Below, piece by piece: positions 63,499-64,000 of a stretch of DNA of 64,000 nucleotides. The notes below the pieces were generated by a model. It saw only the letters and a list, made by a program, of their open reading frames with translations, was not told the DNA's origin and did not search any database. Where the stretch lies: NCBI GenBank assembly GCA_028583405.1, contig CM053251.1, positions 12,287,495-12,351,494 on the forward strand, in the 5' to 3' direction. A program made the translations under genes and the position numbers. The DNA is from Pogonophryne albipinna (taxonomy: Eukaryota; Chordata; Actinopteri; Perciformes; Artedidraconidae). Each line of letters begins with the position of its first letter. Positions within the stretch are counted from its first letter, which is position 1.

Positions 63499-64000
63499 TT
63501 ACCCGAGGCCAATGCGTGAGCAGCTGTGCGAGTTGACCAGGTGCGCCTTAGTTTCCATGGTGTCATCACGCCAGCTGAAGACCTGCTGTTTCCCTACATG
63601 ATGCACGTTGACTCTTCTGACGTTTCACGCTCCCACACCAACCTGAGCAGCACGTCACTGACAGCATGAAGGCACAGAGCAGCATTCAAGTGTGGAACCC
63701 AATGTACACCAAGTCTTTCACTCTGAAAGGAGGGCTTCAGGAATGGTGGAAACCTGCAGCTCTGCATGCTGCTTCCTGTTGGTCCTGCAGGCTTATCTGC
63801 TGGTATGATTTAATGGAAGAGCTCCGTCACATAAAGAGTAACAAGTGTAATTCCACCGTGAGGCTTTCCATCCCTGTCCCTCCTAATGGCTTAACTGTGA
63901 TCCATTAGCAAAGCAAAGCTAATTCACACCCAGATTATGGCTCTTGTTGCCCTCGGGTGTCACCAGAGGCCTTGTTAGAGTACAACATTTGACCTTATTG

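Overview
The window is vertebrate nuclear DNA, almost certainly from a ray-finned (teleost) fish. It has short spliced exons, AT-rich introns, Tc1, hAT and SINE families typical of fish, (CA)n tracts over 200 bp long, and three genes in an order known from vertebrates. There are no bacterial or viral genes. Identifications come from reading the translated exons and from my knowledge of the families; no search was run.

Three protein genes are present. (1) 85-2640, plus strand: the last six coding exons of an MYT1-family zinc-finger transcription factor, best called st18 from its neighbours. (2) 14610-19495, plus strand: complete pcmtd1 (five coding exons, 360 aa), with a non-coding first exon and promoter probably near 7.8-8.9 kb. 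(3) 52267 down to 31252, minus strand: complete sntg1 (gamma-1-syntrophin, 17 coding exons, 525 aa, including a nine-codon start exon). The order and orientation ST18-PCMTD1-SNTG1 matches the human 8q11 block. PXDNL, which lies between PCMTD1 and SNTG1 in human, is not seen. The genes act in different processes (neural/endocrine transcription, a Cullin-RING substrate adaptor, the dystrophin complex), so the block is conserved linkage and not a pathway.

Layout: 1-4660 st18 end and 3' UTR; 4661-7790 spacer; 7790-21745 pcmtd1; 22.1-26.6 kb a transposon cluster; 26.6-31.1 kb spacer with a (CA)n tract and a LINE fragment; 31.1-52.3 kb sntg1, with a Tc1 element, a hAT MITE, a LINE fragment and a SINE in its introns; 52.3-64 kb the sntg1 5' region, with a Harbinger-like MITE, old repeats and a (CA)n tract.

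The most unusual structure is a pair of inverted, near-identical arms of about 1.58 kb (12770-14348 and 24427-26005) flanking all pcmtd1 coding exons. The left arm is in the pcmtd1 5' UTR intron. The right arm lies inside a 2.5 kb hAT-type element with a perfect 8-bp target-site duplication. This looks like a transposon that captured a piece of a host intron and landed nearby in inverse orientation. No wholly new gene system is evident.
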